Shown here: positions 62,920 through 64,000 of the stretch, in pieces
How positions within the stretch are numbered: the stretch's first letter is position 1
Layout: each line of letters begins with the position of its first letter
Origin: Hahella sp018986435
GTDB lineage: Bacteria > Pseudomonadota > Gammaproteobacteria > Pseudomonadales > Oleiphilaceae
Reading direction: 5' to 3'
Length of the DNA stretch: 64,000 nt
NCBI RefSeq assembly: GCF_050749805.1
Contig: NZ_CP192738.1
Coordinates: 2,790,001 to 2,854,000, forward strand
Made by a program: the position numbers and the translations under genes
The notes under the pieces: generated by a model
Database searches by the model: none
Seen by the model: only the letters and a program-made list of their open reading frames with translations
Told to the model about the DNA's origin: nothing

Positions 62920-64000
62920 TTACGACTCTGATATCACGCCCTGCCGGATCAGTTTTTCTCTGGCCTCTTCCTGTATCAGCAGGCAGGCGTCGGGATCGTG
63001 CAGATTCAGGGACAGAGGCGCACGGGTCAGCTTGTTGCCGTAGCTCGACTTGCCTTCGAATAAGACGCCTTTCTCCGTGATCAGCAAATCTTCGCCGTCA
63101 AACAGAGGGTCTTGGCCGATCGCCAACGCGCTGGGGTTTTCGAAGGCGAACCAGGGTGTGGCGTAAAGTTCTGGAAAGTATTCGCGTCCCGTCGCGGGAT
63201 CGGTGTATGAAGCGACATAATGCAAGCGCCCGCTGAGAAAGCTGGTCAAGGCGACGCCGCCGCAATAAGGCATGATGTCATCCACAATGGCGCCGGGCTC
63301 CCGCCAGAGAGTGACGCCCAGGTTGGTTTGATAGTTGCCGTCGCGGTCAGTGACCAGAGCGGGTATGGAACCGTCGGCGTCAAACTGGAAACGCTTCACG
63401 CTGTCGCCATCGCTGATGAATAGTTGATCGCCGACCACTCTGACGCCATTGGGGGAGCCGAGTCCGTGCTCTCCCGCGATCCAGTCCCGCTGGAAACCGG
63501 TGATTTGCGGCGTCCCGGCGGAACCGGCTTCAGGAAACGCCAGTGTAATGCGTGTCAGGCCGGAAGTGGCGAAGAAATTTTCATCCGCCACCAGCAATGC
63601 GCCATCCGGGGCGAAGGCGACGCCATTGGGGATCGCCAGCGCATCGAATGGGTCCCGTGTATCACCCCTGCGTGTCACGAATTCGAAGCGATAGTCCGGT
63701 CGACTCAGATTGGCGGCCAGCAGGTGATTGTTGCGAATGACCAGCCAGCGCGCCTCCACACAGGACGTCAGCACCCAATCGCCATGTTGCGCCATACCGG
63801 TGTAATTGCAGCTGTCCAGTTGTGGGGGCGACAGCTCCGTGGGGACGTAAACGACCTCGCCACTGGCGTCCGTGTGGGCGTCGATGCGGTATATGCCTTT
63901 GCCCCCGGTCACCAGTAATTGGCCGTCCGCCGTAAACAGAATATTTTCCGCGTCGGGAATGGCGACCAGGGTTTGTTTTTCCAGGCATCCGCCCAATAAC
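62920..64000 (-). CDS. beta-propeller lipoprotein (SMP-30/NHL-like), 5' end outside window
   Basis: The frame runs off the right edge; the visible start-side residues LLGGC are a lipobox, so the missing part is only a short signal peptide. The rest has repeated propeller blades: VAFAPDGALLVADENFFATS, GSPNGVRVVGDQLFISDGDS and NPSALAIGQDPLFDGEDLLI, resembling SMP-30/gluconolactonase or NHL-type propellers. No catalytic residues were confidently placed. It is probably a membrane-anchored periplasmic or surface protein. Confidence 0.75.
   Translation of the reverse strand, partial: LLGGCLEKQTLVAIPDAENILFTADGQLLVTGGKGIYRIDAHTDASGEVVYVPTELSPPQLDSCNYTGMAQHGDWVLTSCVEARWLVIRNNHLLAANLSRPDYRFEFVTRRGDTRDPFDALAIPNGVAFAPDGALLVADENFFATSGLTRITLAFPEAGSAGTPQITGFQRDWIAGEHGLGSPNGVRVVGDQLFISDGDSVKRFQFDADGSIPALVTDRDGNYQTNLGVTLWREPGAIVDDIMPYCGGVALTSFLSGRLHYVASYTDPATGREYFPELYATPWFAFENPSALAIGQDPLFDGEDLLITEKGVLFEGKSSYGNKLTRAPLSLNLHDPDACLLIQEEAREKLIRQGVISES

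Overview
The window looks like chromosomal DNA of a GC-rich, motile, Gram-negative gammaproteobacterium. Evidence for this is the gacA-uvrC-pgsA block, flagellar export genes, an RND efflux pair, orphan family-3 solute-binding proteins, a GNAT-nitrilase fusion and a QEGLA-motif protein. The gene content is reminiscent of Hahella or another marine Oceanospirillales-type bacterium. That placement is inference from gene content and family recognition, not from a search.

Region 1 (1-4500) is the end of a flagellar operon: the C-terminus of a hook-like protein, a short FliM-like SpoA protein, FliN, FliO and FliP, then a TPR protein. The usual fliQ/fliR/flhB do not follow fliP.

Region 2 (4500-23980) is an accessory island dominated by one 18-kb gene for a 5,993-residue Rhs/YD-repeat protein. 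Inside it are an almost perfect tandem array with an exact 1,110-bp period, an AT-rich non-YD insertion and a LysM domain. An 11-cytosine tract follows the LysM domain, exactly where the shell hands over to the C-terminal module. A hydrophobic segment comes next, and the protein ends in a domain with a His...Cys layout like permuted papain-fold enzymes. A single-base slip in the C tract in either direction stops translation within about 14 codons and removes the whole C-terminal module. An AT-rich TPR gene just downstream is the best immunity candidate, and a decayed IS256-family transposase borders the island.

Region 3 (23980-36510) is a mosaic of small genes: two orphan solute-binding proteins, a GlxA/FtrA-type regulator divergent from a rhodanese and a GNAT, a stand-alone TfoX C-terminal domain protein, a zinc-ribbon protein with a LexA box against its start codon, a macro-domain protein, a small protein with CNF/BLF1-like deamidase motifs, a small heat-shock protein, a second-type FtsH protease and an L,D-transpeptidase.

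Region 4 (36700-49200) holds the conserved gacA-uvrC-pgsA operon, the GNAT-nitrilase, the QEGLA-motif putative metallopeptidase, a GGDEF-EAL protein, a DUF2914 protein and several small unknowns. It also has a short relic resembling the start of a SRAP (YedK) gene.

Region 5 (49200-64000) holds an RND adaptor-permease operon and an 8-kb signalling cluster: a Cys-rich protein, Rec-PAS, HDOD, histidine kinase, Rec with a degenerate HD-GYP domain, Rec, and a second histidine kinase. It ends with a CDF cation transporter and a beta-propeller lipoprotein cut by the window edge. No rRNA, tRNA or CRISPR array was seen.
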